The notes under the pieces are model-generated. The model was not told the DNA's origin. It searched no databases and worked only from the letters and a program-made list of their open reading frames with translations. Below are positions 36,028 through 44,863 of a stretch of 64,000 nt of DNA, in pieces. The DNA comes from Pelagibius sp965227505 (GTDB taxonomy: Bacteria > Pseudomonadota > Alphaproteobacteria > Kiloniellales > Kiloniellaceae). Where the stretch lies: contig NZ_OZ245757.1 of the NCBI RefSeq assembly GCF_965227505.1, positions 3,720,001 to 3,784,000 of the forward strand. The letters are read 5' to 3'. Numbering within the stretch: position 1 is the first letter of the stretch; each line of letters opens with the position of its first letter. A program made the translations under genes and the position numbers.

Positions 36028-37343
36028 CGGAACCGGGCGAGACCGCAGGCGCAAGCGGCGATCCGCCGTCTGGGGCCGCGCCGAAGATCGATCCGGAAGA
36101 GATCGCGCTGCGCGCTCAGCCGCGCCCCGTGACGCGGATCAATCGGCGCGTTCTGTTCCTGCTCTCCGGCACGGGTCTGCTCTTGATTTTCGGCGCGACG
36201 ATCTTCGCACTCGATCCGCCGCGGCTTTTCGATCGGGATGAATCCGGCCGCGAGCTCATTCGCACCGAGAACAATCCAACGCCGGAGGGCTTGGAGACGC
36301 TGCCGCGTCGCTACAGCGAGATCCCAAGGCCGCCAGTTGAATTGGGGCCGCCCTTGGCCGGCGATATCGGTCCCGCCGTCGTCAACGCCGAACGCGAACT
36401 CGGTATCGTCCCACCGGGCCAATTGCCGTTTCGCCCGAGCCCGGAGGACGACGCGGCAAGAGCCGAACGCATTCGGCAGGCGCGGCTCGCGCAGCAAGGC
36501 CGCGAATCGGGCGTCTTCTTCCAGCTCACGTCACGCACGGCCGGTGTGGGGGGCGTCGGCGAACCGGGATCGGTCGCGGAGATCGCCCGCGCCGCCGGCG
36601 AGGATTCGCGCAGCCCCTTCGACATTGCGCGCGGCGATGCAGCGTCCGGGGCGTTGGAGCTTGATCTTCAGAACGATCAAAACTTGCAAGGCCGCAAGCT
36701 CGACTTCCTCGGCGAAGAGGTCGACTCGGCGATCTACAATCCGCACGCCCTCCAGGACCCGGCCTCGCCCTATCAGGTCATGGCGGGAACCGTGATCGCC
36801 GCAAGCTTGATCACGGGCATCAATTCGGACCTGCCGGGCCGCGTCATCGCCCAGGTGACGGAGAACGTCTACGACACCGTCTCCGGACGCTACGTCCTCA
36901 TCCCGCAGGGCTCGCGCGTCATCGGGACCTATGACAGCGTCGTCGCTTTCGGTCAGGAGCGCGCGCTGGTCGTCTGGCAACGGATCATCATGCCGGACGG
37001 CTCGTCGGTTGTGATCGAGAACCTGCCGGCCACGGACACGGCCGGGTACGCGGGGCTAGAGGATGAGGTCAACTTCCACACCTGGCGGCTCCTCAAGGGC
37101 ATCGTACTCTCGACCCTGCTCGGCGTCTCCACCGAACTCACCTTTGGCGACGAAGAGGACGACCTCGTCGAGGCGATCCGCGAGTCGACCCAGGACAGCG
37201 TGAACCAGGCCGGCCAGCGCATCACCGAGCGCAACCTCAACATCCAGCCGACCATCACCGTGCGACCCGGCTGGCCGCTCCGCATCATCGTCAACAAGGA
37301 CATGGTCTTGAGGCCCTACCGCGATCCGGGAGTGTTCAGATGA
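36024..37343 (+). CDS. trbI: TrbI (VirB10 family)
   Basis: A 439-residue protein. A cytoplasmic N-terminus is followed by one membrane helix (residues about 45-65, LLSGTGLLLIFGATIFAL), a Pro-rich periplasmic linker, and the VirB10 beta-barrel domain with YQVMAGTVIAASLITGINSD, QVTENVYDTVSGRYVLIPQG and GARVIGTYDS-like SRVIGTYDS. The end LRIIVNKDMVLRPY is typical. It spans from the inner to the outer membrane and transmits the ATPase signal to the outer pore. The stop overlaps the DUF2274 start by 4 nt. Confidence 0.95.
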   Translation: MTEPGETAGASGDPPSGAAPKIDPEEIALRAQPRPVTRINRRVLFLLSGTGLLLIFGATIFALDPPRLFDRDESGRELIRTENNPTPEGLETLPRRYSEIPRPPVELGPPLAGDIGPAVVNAERELGIVPPGQLPFRPSPEDDAARAERIRQARLAQQGRESGVFFQLTSRTAGVGGVGEPGSVAEIARAAGEDSRSPFDIARGDAASGALELDLQNDQNLQGRKLDFLGEEVDSAIYNPHALQDPASPYQVMAGTVIAASLITGINSDLPGRVIAQVTENVYDTVSGRYVLIPQGSRVIGTYDSVVAFGQERALVVWQRIIMPDGSSVVIENLPATDTAGYAGLEDEVNFHTWRLLKGIVLSTLLGVSTELTFGDEEDDLVEAIRESTQDSVNQAGQRITERNLNIQPTITVRPGWPLRIIVNKDMVLRPYRDPGVFR

Positions 37344-37597
37344 CCCTAAAACTCGGACCCTTGCCCGACCGGGAAAGCGCCAAGATCACCTTCACGGCCA
37401 ACGCCGACTTGAAGGCGGCGCTGAATGACTACGCGGAAATCTACCGCCAGACCTACGGCAAGGACGAGGGCGTCGCCGAGCTGATCCCCTTCATGCTCGA
37501 CGCCTTCATGAACGCCGACCCCGGTTTCAAGCGGGCGCGCAAGCAACTCGAAACTGCGCGCCCATCGTCCCCGCCAGCCAAAACAACGGAGGTTTGA
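37340..37597 (+). CDS. DUF2274 family protein
   Basis: An 85-residue protein of the DUF2274 family: LKLGPLPDRESAKITFTANA at the start, ADLKAALNDYAEIYRQTYG and ELIPFMLDAFMNADPGFKRAR. The layout suggests an RHH-like or short helical DNA-binding fold. It is found at the end of trb operons in this class of elements and is coupled to trbI. A regulatory or plasmid-stability role is likely but unproven. Confidence 0.92.
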   Translation: MTLKLGPLPDRESAKITFTANADLKAALNDYAEIYRQTYGKDEGVAELIPFMLDAFMNADPGFKRARKQLETARPSSPPAKTTEV

Positions 37598-37600
37598 GAT

Positions 37601-37909
37601 ATGGCGACCATAGGCAGTTTTACGGCTATTCCGGACGGGTACAGCGGTACGATCCGCACCCTGACCGTCAATGTGAAGGCGAAGATCGTCGCGAACGATC
37701 AGAAAAAGAGCGAAGGCGCGCCGGACTTCCGGGTCTATGCCGGCCGGGCCGAACTTGGCGCCGCCTGGAAGGCGCAGACCAACGGCGACGGGCCGCGCGA
37801 CTATCTCAGCGTCCAGCTCGACGACCCGAGCTTTCCCGAGCCGATCCGGGCGGCGCTGTTCGAGGATGACGGCGCAGCATGGCTCGTTTGGAATCGCCGG
37901 GAGCGGTAA
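37601..37909 (+). CDS. DUF736 family protein (copy B)
   Basis: A 102-residue DUF736 protein (MATIGSFTAIPDGYSGTIRT, then GAPDFRVYAGRAELGAAWK and YLSVQLDDPSFPEPIRAALF). It starts 3 nt after DUF2274 and ends the transfer operon. Copy A at 17024 is a clearly diverged paralogue. The sequence from 37910 to 38128 has no gene on the plus strand. It forms the junction to the defence block and carries the promoter and AGGAGC ribosome site of the next operon. Confidence 0.92.
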   Translation: MATIGSFTAIPDGYSGTIRTLTVNVKAKIVANDQKKSEGAPDFRVYAGRAELGAAWKAQTNGDGPRDYLSVQLDDPSFPEPIRAALFEDDGAAWLVWNRRER

Positions 37910-38128
37910 GGTCAGAGCCTGCATCAGGCAACTCACTTGAGAAGCTGCGGACATGATCGGTCTCAATCCACTGTAAGCCCATCGTCTGCGCCCGGCCCAC
38001 GAGCTGCCCGAGATCATCCCAGCCGAAGACCGCTCCATCCAGAGGCTTGCGCTGAGTCACCATTTGGTGCATTTAGGTTCGAATCGCACCGAACTGCACA
38101 GGTTCGACCTCTGGAGTAGGAGCTGTCG

Positions 38129-38320
38129 ATGGCCAACACGAAGCGGTTCACTGTGTCCGTTGATAAGGCGCTCTATGACCGGCTCGTCGCCGTCACAGAC
38201 AAGGGGGAGCCGCAATTGCCGAAGCGTTACGTTGTTGAACTCGCGCTGAAGCGCCTATTCGAAGAGCTGGACGGCGGTCAGTTGGATCTCGGGCTAGAGA
38301 CCCATGCCCCGAAGCGCTAA
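38129..38320 (+). CDS. Small RHH-like protein ahead of the methyltransferase
   Basis: A 63-residue protein: KRFTVSVDKALYDRLVAVTD, then LPKRYVVELALKRLFEELDGG. A beta strand followed by two helices is the ribbon-helix-helix pattern (CopG/Arc type). The ATG has AGGAGC 6 nt upstream. It overlaps the methyltransferase start by 17 nt, so the two are coupled. It could be the controller of the restriction-modification operon, comparable to C-proteins in role though not in fold. Confidence 0.65.
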   Translation: MANTKRFTVSVDKALYDRLVAVTDKGEPQLPKRYVVELALKRLFEELDGGQLDLGLETHAPKR

Positions 38321-39758
38321 GCCTCGAAAGCTCCCGGTCATCTCGCTCTTCTCAGGTGCGATGGGGTTGGACCTGGGACTGGAGCGGGCCGGCTTCACTA
38401 TCGCTGTTGCCGTCGAGTGCAACAAGTATGCGGTCGAGACAATCCGTCTGAACCGCCCCGACCTACCCATAATCGATAAGTGTATTGAGGATGTAACCAC
38501 CAAAGAGATCCTCAAGGCTGCCGGACTGAAGCCGGGTGACCCTGTCGTAGTCTCGGGCGGGCCGTCGTGCCAGGTCTTCAGTACGGCTGGTCAACGTGGG
38601 TCCCTAGGTGACCCGCGCGGTACGCTGTTCGAGCACTTTGTGCGCGTCGTGCGCGAGGCGAAACCACGCTTCTTCGTTATGGAGAACGTCCGGGGCCTTC
38701 TTTCCGCTGCTGTGAAGCACCGGCCTTTAGGAGAACGAGGTCCCGGCTACCCGCCGTTGGAACCAGACGAGGAGCTTGGTTCCGCCTTCCGTGTGGTAAC
38801 AGCCAAGCTAAAGGAGCTTGGCTACTACGTCGTCTTCGACGTTCTCAATGCTGCTGACTATGGCGTGCCGCAGCGGAGACAGCGACTCGTGATTATCGGA
38901 AGCAGATTGGGCGAGAATATCCGCATGCCCGCGGCTACCCACAGCGAAACCGGCGACAACGGGCGCGCAACCTGGCGGACACTGAAGGCGGCTATCGGAG
39001 AGCTGGCAGAGGACAATCCGGAGTTCTACCAGTTCTGTCCCGCGAAGGAGAAATACCTTAAGAAAGTGCCCGAAGGTGGCAATTGGCGTGATCTTCCTGA
39101 GAACCTGCGAAAGAAGGCGCTTGGAAAGGCATATGTGTCCTGGGGCGGGCGGTCGGGCTTCTTCCGCAGATTGGCGTGGGATCGGCCCAGCCCGGCGCTG
39201 ACGACCCGACCTGACAGCAAAGCGACCAGCCTCTGTCATCCGACCCGGTTGCGCCCCCTGACCGTGCGCGAGTACGCCCGCATCCAGCAGTTCCCTGATA
39301 CATGGGTGTTTGCAGGGATGGTCCGTAAGAAATACGAGCAGGTCGGCAACGCAGTGCCCCTTGGCCTTGGCGAGGCCATCGGCGAGGCAATCCGAAAAGC
39401 AATGAGATCCCGGAAGAAGCGCGGGCGCAATGGGCAGGTTGAGTGCTGGAACACGGACTTGCTTGCAAAACTGAGTCGCCGGCCCCGCACGATCCTGAAC
39501 CCGCCACGCATGCGTAAAGACTCCGAAGAGGAAACTATTGCCGACTGGCTCGACGACGGGCCGCGTATGCGCGACGATGCCATGAGCTACGTAGCTCCTG
39601 AGCTGGCTGATGAACTTCAGTGTTTAATCAACGGGTCGACCCGGAAAGACCGCAATGGCAAGGCGAGAAAGAAGCGGAGCGATCCGAAATCGGCGGCGAA
39701 GAGCCGCAAGGATCACGGAAAGGCTGAGGTCCCTCTACGGCTCGCCGCGGCTGAATAA
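38304..39758 (+). CDS. DNA (cytosine-5) methyltransferase
   Basis: A 484-residue C5 methyltransferase with motifs in the usual order: I (LFSGAMGLDLGLERAGF, residues 15-31), IV (GGPSCQVFS, C89), VI (MENVRG, 126-131), VIII (QRRQRLVIIG, about 193), target-recognition region 215-300, IX-X (TVREYARIQQFPDTW, QVGNAVPLGLGEAI). Motif IV is normally GGPPCQ, and the second Pro is Ser here. The C-terminal 90 residues after motif X are a basic tail that overlaps the next gene. It methylates C5 of cytosine in an unknown site, and the HNH gene two positions downstream may be the cognate nuclease. Confidence 0.94.
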   Translation: MPRSAKPRKLPVISLFSGAMGLDLGLERAGFTIAVAVECNKYAVETIRLNRPDLPIIDKCIEDVTTKEILKAAGLKPGDPVVVSGGPSCQVFSTAGQRGSLGDPRGTLFEHFVRVVREAKPRFFVMENVRGLLSAAVKHRPLGERGPGYPPLEPDEELGSAFRVVTAKLKELGYYVVFDVLNAADYGVPQRRQRLVIIGSRLGENIRMPAATHSETGDNGRATWRTLKAAIGELAEDNPEFYQFCPAKEKYLKKVPEGGNWRDLPENLRKKALGKAYVSWGGRSGFFRRLAWDRPSPALTTRPDSKATSLCHPTRLRPLTVREYARIQQFPDTWVFAGMVRKKYEQVGNAVPLGLGEAIGEAIRKAMRSRKKRGRNGQVECWNTDLLAKLSRRPRTILNPPRMRKDSEEETIADWLDDGPRMRDDAMSYVAPELADELQCLINGSTRKDRNGKARKKRSDPKSAAKSRKDHGKAEVPLRLAAAE

Positions 39759-40359
39759 TAAGGACGACCCACTCGACGAACTATACTTCATCCTGTTGTC
39801 ACAGATGACGACAGGGCCGAGTTACGAGCGCGTCTTCGAGCGGTTGCGGCAGGCGGTGCCGTCGTGGCACGATCTGCCAGGTATGCACACCTCCGAACTA
39901 GCGGGGATCATCGCCGACGCCGGCCTCGTCAACCAGAAGGCACCACGGTTCATTGCGATCGCACGGAAGCTGAAAGATGATTTCGGCCGTGTGACGTTAA
40001 GCCCCCTGGTTTCCTGCGAAGATCAGGACGTGGAAGCCTACCTGACAACGCTCCCTGGCGTGGGGGTCAAGACGGCCAAGTGCGTCATGATGTACGCAAT
40101 GGGCCGCTCGGTCCTACCGATCGACACGCATGTCGCGCGGGTTGCGACCCGGCTCGGACTGCTTGACGCAGAGGTATCGCTCGGGCGGCGGCATGAGGCT
40201 TTGGAAGCTGTCGTTGCCCCGGCGTACCGCTATGATTTCCATGTGAACGCGATCTCCCACGGACGTGCTGTGTGCCATGCAAGGCTTCCAAGATGCGATT
40301 TCTGTCAAGCCAGGTCACTTTGTAGCATGGTGAAGTGCAAAGAACTGCCATGCGGGTGA
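39655..40359 (+). CDS. Endonuclease III-like HhH-GPD DNA glycosylase
   Basis: A 234-residue base-excision glycosylase. The helix-hairpin-helix LPGVGVKTAKCVMM has the catalytic Lys (K139). IDTHVARVATRLGL has the Asp (D157). The C-terminal Cys set is C207-x6-C214-x2-C217-x5-C223, the exact 4Fe-4S spacing of endonuclease III. The basic N-terminus (RRERSGAIRNRRRRAARI) overlaps the methyltransferase gene by 104 nt in another frame. Next to a cytosine-5 methyltransferase, a likely job is removal of T from T:G mispairs made by deamination of 5-methylcytosine. The presence of K139 predicts a bifunctional glycosylase/lyase, unlike the MutY/MIG type. Confidence 0.88.
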   Translation: MARRERSGAIRNRRRRAARITERLRSLYGSPRLNNKDDPLDELYFILLSQMTTGPSYERVFERLRQAVPSWHDLPGMHTSELAGIIADAGLVNQKAPRFIAIARKLKDDFGRVTLSPLVSCEDQDVEAYLTTLPGVGVKTAKCVMMYAMGRSVLPIDTHVARVATRLGLLDAEVSLGRRHEALEAVVAPAYRYDFHVNAISHGRAVCHARLPRCDFCQARSLCSMVKCKELPCG

Positions 40360-40442
40360 CGGAGCTTGGAGATGACTTCTTGATACTGGGTTAACTAGGT
40401 TCGGGAAGTGCTACAAGGAATGGATAACTTAGGCATCAAGAC

Positions 40443-41435
40443 ATGCCTCATTTCTGGTGGGTGAACCACAATCAGACGGCCCGTCAGGAAATTGATGGTC
40501 AGTACCTCTGGTCTCCAAAAACCGAGAGGAACGGCGCGCGTAGTGAGTTCTATAACAACATGCGACGCGCCTCTCCCGGCGACTTGGTTTTGTCATACGC
40601 AGGCCAAGTCATAAGGTATGTTGGACGCGTCGCGGAGTTTGCCTTTACTGCGCCCAAGCCTGCCGAGTTTGGTTCGGCTGGAGCCTATTGGAACAATGAG
40701 GGTTGGCTTCTTCCTGTATTCTGGACACCATTGAATCCTGCCTTGCGCCCGCGAGATATGCTAGAGGTGTTGGGCCCTCATCTTCCTGAAAAGTACTCGC
40801 CGATCCATCCGATATCGGGCGCAGGCAATCAAAAAGCTTATCTCGCTAGTATCTCTGAAGAGGTGTTCGATACGATAGTGGCCAGGGCCGAGTTTGATCG
40901 CAATATGCTTACACTCGGTGGCTCAAATAGCCTTACGTACCAAGCAATCACGGAGCACTTGGACGACGTTGCTGAACAGAAGATTTTGAGTGATGTTGGT
41001 CTCGAGGCCACCATCAAGGAAAGTGTGATCCAAGCGCGACGGGGACAGGGAAAGTTCCGCGCGAATGTTGAAGCTATCGAACGGTCGTGCCGCATGACCG
41101 GCGTAAGCAACCCTTCCTTGTTGATTGCAAGCCACATTAAACCCTGGCGGCTCTGCCAATCTACTGAAGAACGTCTGGACGGTATGAATGGCCTGATGCT
41201 TACGCCCGATGCCGATCTTTTGTTCGACCGCGGCTTTATTAGCTTTGAGGATGACGGCGAAGTCCTTGTCTCGCCCCGTGTTGATGGGGACGACCTCCGT
41301 CGTCTTGGGTTCCAACAGCTTGTTTGGGAGCACTTTGGTTTCTCAGAAGCTCCGGCAACTTGGCGTACGCGTGGTTTCGCTGATCCTCAGTACAAATATT
41401 TAGCCTACCACCGATCTGAGATATTCGTCGACTAA
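40443..41435 (+). CDS. HNH endonuclease with N-terminal EVE/PUA-like domain
   Basis: A 330-residue protein. The first 150 residues (FWWVNHNQTARQEI, SPGDLVLSYAGQVIRYVGRV) look like an EVE/PUA-type reader domain, which in other nucleases recognises modified bases. The C-terminal half has the HNH_2 pattern SCRMTGVSNPSLLIASHIKPW (H231), then DGMNGLMLTPDADLLFDRGFI (N249, D256 region). It should be a restriction nuclease, either the partner of the methyltransferase or one that senses modified DNA. It starts 83 nt after the glycosylase gene on the same strand. It ends 84 nt from the convergent SNF2 gene. Confidence 0.82.
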   Translation: MPHFWWVNHNQTARQEIDGQYLWSPKTERNGARSEFYNNMRRASPGDLVLSYAGQVIRYVGRVAEFAFTAPKPAEFGSAGAYWNNEGWLLPVFWTPLNPALRPRDMLEVLGPHLPEKYSPIHPISGAGNQKAYLASISEEVFDTIVARAEFDRNMLTLGGSNSLTYQAITEHLDDVAEQKILSDVGLEATIKESVIQARRGQGKFRANVEAIERSCRMTGVSNPSLLIASHIKPWRLCQSTEERLDGMNGLMLTPDADLLFDRGFISFEDDGEVLVSPRVDGDDLRRLGFQQLVWEHFGFSEAPATWRTRGFADPQYKYLAYHRSEIFVD

Positions 41436-41519
41436 GGTACTCATCGACAAACATACAGCGATGAAAGTTGCCCGCACTGGGTTGGTAGTGCACAGATTCC
41501 AATCCGGCGTCGAGACAAG

Positions 41520-43298
41520 TCACTTGTCACCTGAACCGTGTGGGAATGTCGCCGTGGACCGAACGTCGGCGAGGAAGGATTCACGAGTGACAGGTGCTGT
41601 GACCTGATCGCCGAGCAGCGACTGAGCGGCCGCCTCTTTGGAGAGCAGACGGTCGTATTCCTGGATCTCTAAAGTGTCCTCGCATAGGAGCACAAGGTAC
41701 TCAACGTCGCGGCCTTGGCCACGCCGGTGGATGCGGTCGAGGCTCTGGAGGTAGTGCGCAGCCTGGTTCGAGAAAGACTCGTATATCGCATACCGGGCGC
41801 GGTGGAGCGTCAAGCCGGCACCTGCTGCGGCTGGGTTCGCCACCAGCAACATGGCGTCGTCACTTTCCTGGAAGCGGCGTACGGCGTCCCGTCGCATGTC
41901 CACATCAGGGACCTGGCCGTCATAGCGTAAGGCGCCATAGCGGCCGTAGCGCTCCACCATCGTGGAGATCGATTGCGTGTAGAAGGACCAAAGGACCACC
42001 TTCTCACCCTGTTGTTCGACGAGTTCTTGCAGCAGGTTGTCGAGGGTCAGGAGCTTCGCCGGTATCTCCGCGTACCCTTCGGCAACAGCGGCTGGGTTTG
42101 AGCAGACCTGCAACAGTGCCGAGCGGCGCGCAAAGAAGCTTGTGATCTGTCGCTTGAACTCGTCATCGGTCGTAGCTTCGAGGTCGAGCACTAGGTTCTT
42201 CAGTGCGGCCTCATAGATCCGGCGTTGGATGGGCTCCATAGGGACGTAGACCCTATGGAACGTCTTCTCCGGCAGATCGGGGAGGACATCCGACTTCAGG
42301 TGCCGAACGAACAGCCCTCGCTCATCGATGGTGCGTTGCACCACCGGTGCTGCGGCGCTCCGATCCTCCGGGATATCTACGCCCTCAAAGGTGAGGCCGA
42401 AATCCACCAGGTTGAACTGCTGGATCAGATCCTGTGGCGCGTTTGGTGCCGGCGTTCCGCATAGGACAAATGCCCTGTCACACCATTCCCGAAGGCGGCG
42501 CAGCGCCCGCGTCCGCTTCGCATCGAGAGATTTGATGAAGAACGATTCATCCACCGCCAGGACATACCGGCCGCGCCCGGCACGCAGGATCGCTTTCAGT
42601 TCCGCCTCCATCGCCACAGCTGTCTCGAAGTTGGTGACGAGCACGTCAGCACCGCTGTTGAGCGCCTTGCGCTTGTCGCGGGCCGAGCCGGCTATGACCG
42701 CCACCTTGTAGATATCGCCCCGGAACCGCGCGAAGTCCCTCGGCCACTCGGGGACCATGCTCTTCGGCGCAACGATCAGCGCGGTATCGGCTTGGTCGCG
42801 GGCAACGAGCAGGTCGAAGGCGAAAATGAAGGTGACTGTCTTGCCCGCGCCCTGTTCGTCGAACACACACAGCCCGAGTCCGTCCGGCATCGTCATGGCG
42901 GCGACGTTGACGACCTGGTGTGGGTCGAGCACGCCGAGACCAGCGCTATCCGGGATGTGTGTCGCAGCCACTTCAGGATCGCGAGCCTTGATGTTCCGGA
43001 GCCTAGCCAACAGTTGAGGGTGCGCCGCGTCGGCCCGTTGGCGGTTGGCAACGAACCGCTCGGTATCGGCATTGAGGCGGAAGTCGATGTCTTCCAGCCG
43101 ATCGAAGACATACGCCGCATGGCTGGCGGAGATACGCACACCGTCGGCCGTCCGCTTCGAGACCGCCGCATCTGGGAGCGCTTTCTTCAGCATCCGGACG
43201 AGGTCGGAACCTTGGCCAGGGTCCCGCGGTGTGAGGTAGAGCGTGTCCAACACGTCCGACATCCGGACATCGGCGACGATCTTCGTTCCAGTCAGCAT
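41520..43298 (-). CDS. SNF2-family ATPase
   Basis: A 592-residue SNF2/SF2 ATPase. It has Walker A in DEQGAGKTVT (147-156), APKSMVPEWPRDFARF (motif Ia), Walker B LAVDESFFIKS (D250-E251, so DESF instead of DEAH), LCGTPAPNAPQDL (motif III), and in the second lobe ANPAAAGAGLTLHRA and YLQSLDRIHRRGQGR (motifs V-VI). An N-terminal 140-residue region of unknown fold precedes the core. It probably tracks along or remodels DNA. It starts directly after the stop of the ParB-fold gene (zero spacing), the third gene of a leftward operon. Confidence 0.88.
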   Translation of the reverse strand: MLTGTKIVADVRMSDVLDTLYLTPRDPGQGSDLVRMLKKALPDAAVSKRTADGVRISASHAAYVFDRLEDIDFRLNADTERFVANRQRADAAHPQLLARLRNIKARDPEVAATHIPDSAGLGVLDPHQVVNVAAMTMPDGLGLCVFDEQGAGKTVTFIFAFDLLVARDQADTALIVAPKSMVPEWPRDFARFRGDIYKVAVIAGSARDKRKALNSGADVLVTNFETAVAMEAELKAILRAGRGRYVLAVDESFFIKSLDAKRTRALRRLREWCDRAFVLCGTPAPNAPQDLIQQFNLVDFGLTFEGVDIPEDRSAAAPVVQRTIDERGLFVRHLKSDVLPDLPEKTFHRVYVPMEPIQRRIYEAALKNLVLDLEATTDDEFKRQITSFFARRSALLQVCSNPAAVAEGYAEIPAKLLTLDNLLQELVEQQGEKVVLWSFYTQSISTMVERYGRYGALRYDGQVPDVDMRRDAVRRFQESDDAMLLVANPAAAGAGLTLHRARYAIYESFSNQAAHYLQSLDRIHRRGQGRDVEYLVLLCEDTLEIQEYDRLLSKEAAAQSLLGDQVTAPVTRESFLADVRSTATFPHGSGDK

Positions 43299-44852
43299 CT
43301 ATTCGCCCGCCGCGCGTCTGCTATCGGCCTCTGCAGCCTCTCTTAGGTATTGCTCCACGAGTTGCAGCACGCCATGCAATCCCTTGAGGTTGTCCTGGGT
43401 AATGGCGCCGGGTTCTTCTCTCTGGAACGTCTTGACGGGCAGGTCTTTGAACCAGTCAACGAACACCTTAACCCGCGTGTTGGCGCCCAGCTGGCGCTGT
43501 TCGGCCCTCGACGCACGGGCGAGACCGCACCCGTCGTTCACCAGTTCCTGACCAGCTTCGACGTCAGCCTCTTCCCGGGCACGACGCAGGCAGGCGAGCG
43601 CATCCTCGTTTTGGTACACGTACTTCAGGTCACGGATCTTGTTCCAGTTCTGGAACTTCCCTTCGTACAGCAGGTCATAGACGAGGTGCTTGAAGGCGTC
43701 GTCCTGGTTCAGGGACCAATAGACACCGCCGGACCCCTTGCCTTTGCCGAGTTCGTCGAAATACTGGAAGTACCGCTCTGCCCGGTGCTTGACCGCGTAC
43801 TTATCCTGGTTGCGCTCCGAGACGTGGTAGTCCTCGAATTCCTCCGCGAGACTCACCATCGCGATTTTCTTGCTAACTTCGTCCACGCTAAGCGCAAACC
43901 GACGTGCGATTTCTCTCTTCATCTCGCGCTGACGCGTGTTGCTCGGGTTGGCCCGCGGCTCAAGAGCCAGCATGGCCTGCCAGTGTTCGTAGACCTTTCG
44001 GGCTTTGACGTATTCCGGCCAGTCCTGCTTGTAGTCTGGCTCGAAGTTCAGCGAAACGATTACGGAGTCCCTGTCGGCGTCCGTCGCATGTTCCGTCAGT
44101 TGCCAGACCTGGAGCCACTCCGCACGACGCTTCTCTTCAGCAGAGAAGTCCGGGCTGTTCAGGATGAAATAGCAGGCCGAGACGCGACGGTTACCATCGA
44201 GCAGGGTCCCGTCGATATCGATGATCGGCGACTTCCGCACTCCGTTCACCGCGATGCTGCGGGCAAGTTCACGGATGGCGAACTGGTCATCGTCCGTGAT
44301 GCCCGGCAGCTTCAGTTTCCCCAGCATGATGTCGAGGAGCTCGTCAGAGGTGGGCGCACGGCCATGCACCTGCTGGAACTGGTTGAGGTGGATGTCGATG
44401 CGTTCGTTCTCGTCCCAGACCCTGATGTCACGGGTGCGGACGAACCCCTCCACGACTGGGATCTCACGTTCGTGGAAGACCGGGCTGGGCTTGACCGGCC
44501 TCGGCTGGATGCCGTTGTACCCCTGTAGCAGGAGTGGCGCCTTGTTGCAGTCTGGAGCACGACCGGGCGTCAATCCCAGGCGGGTACGGGTGGCCATGAC
44601 CTGATTGATGAATCCCTCCAGGTCGCGGCTGAGCACGGCCACGCCACCTTTGTCGCCCCGATCGGCCGCACCGCTGCGGACAACCTCGACGACCCGGGTC
44701 AAGAGCGAGCGGGCCTCTTCCGTCGGCAAAGGATCCCCGGTGCCGGCTACTAGGATTTCCTCGACCGTCTGACCCACATCGGTTGACACGCGATGGGCGG
44801 CTTCGACCAGCGCTCGGAATTCGTTGGCGATATCGTTCTGCATGTCACTCAT
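43299..44852 (-). CDS. ParB-nuclease-fold protein in the SNF2 operon
   Basis: About 517 residues from the ATG at 44852 (AGGA about 9 nt upstream). A GTG at 44867 overlapping the previous stop is the alternative start. Residues about 185-235 of the longer form show a ParB-like core: FAIRELARSIAVNGVRKSPI, then DGTLLDGNRRVSACYFI, with the GNRR box that binds nucleotide in ParB/DndB-like proteins. The other parts, including a helical domain with RRFALSVDEVSKKIAMVSL (HTH-like), are not recognised. No membrane segment is present. Its position between a sigma-like gene and an SNF2 ATPase suggests a nucleotide-dependent DNA-loading or sensing role. Confidence 0.72.
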   Translation of the reverse strand: MSDMQNDIANEFRALVEAAHRVSTDVGQTVEEILVAGTGDPLPTEEARSLLTRVVEVVRSGAADRGDKGGVAVLSRDLEGFINQVMATRTRLGLTPGRAPDCNKAPLLLQGYNGIQPRPVKPSPVFHEREIPVVEGFVRTRDIRVWDENERIDIHLNQFQQVHGRAPTSDELLDIMLGKLKLPGITDDDQFAIRELARSIAVNGVRKSPIIDIDGTLLDGNRRVSACYFILNSPDFSAEEKRRAEWLQVWQLTEHATDADRDSVIVSLNFEPDYKQDWPEYVKARKVYEHWQAMLALEPRANPSNTRQREMKREIARRFALSVDEVSKKIAMVSLAEEFEDYHVSERNQDKYAVKHRAERYFQYFDELGKGKGSGGVYWSLNQDDAFKHLVYDLLYEGKFQNWNKIRDLKYVYQNEDALACLRRAREEADVEAGQELVNDGCGLARASRAEQRQLGANTRVKVFVDWFKDLPVKTFQREEPGAITQDNLKGLHGVLQLVEQYLREAAEADSRRAAGE

Positions 44853-44863
44853 AGCTTTTGTCC

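Noticed and set aside
37806..38072. Minus-strand frame beginning MHQMVTQRKPLDGAVFGW
   Set aside because: The first 45 residues look protein-like and could be the broken end of a gene at the junction, but the remainder is a shadow of DUF736.
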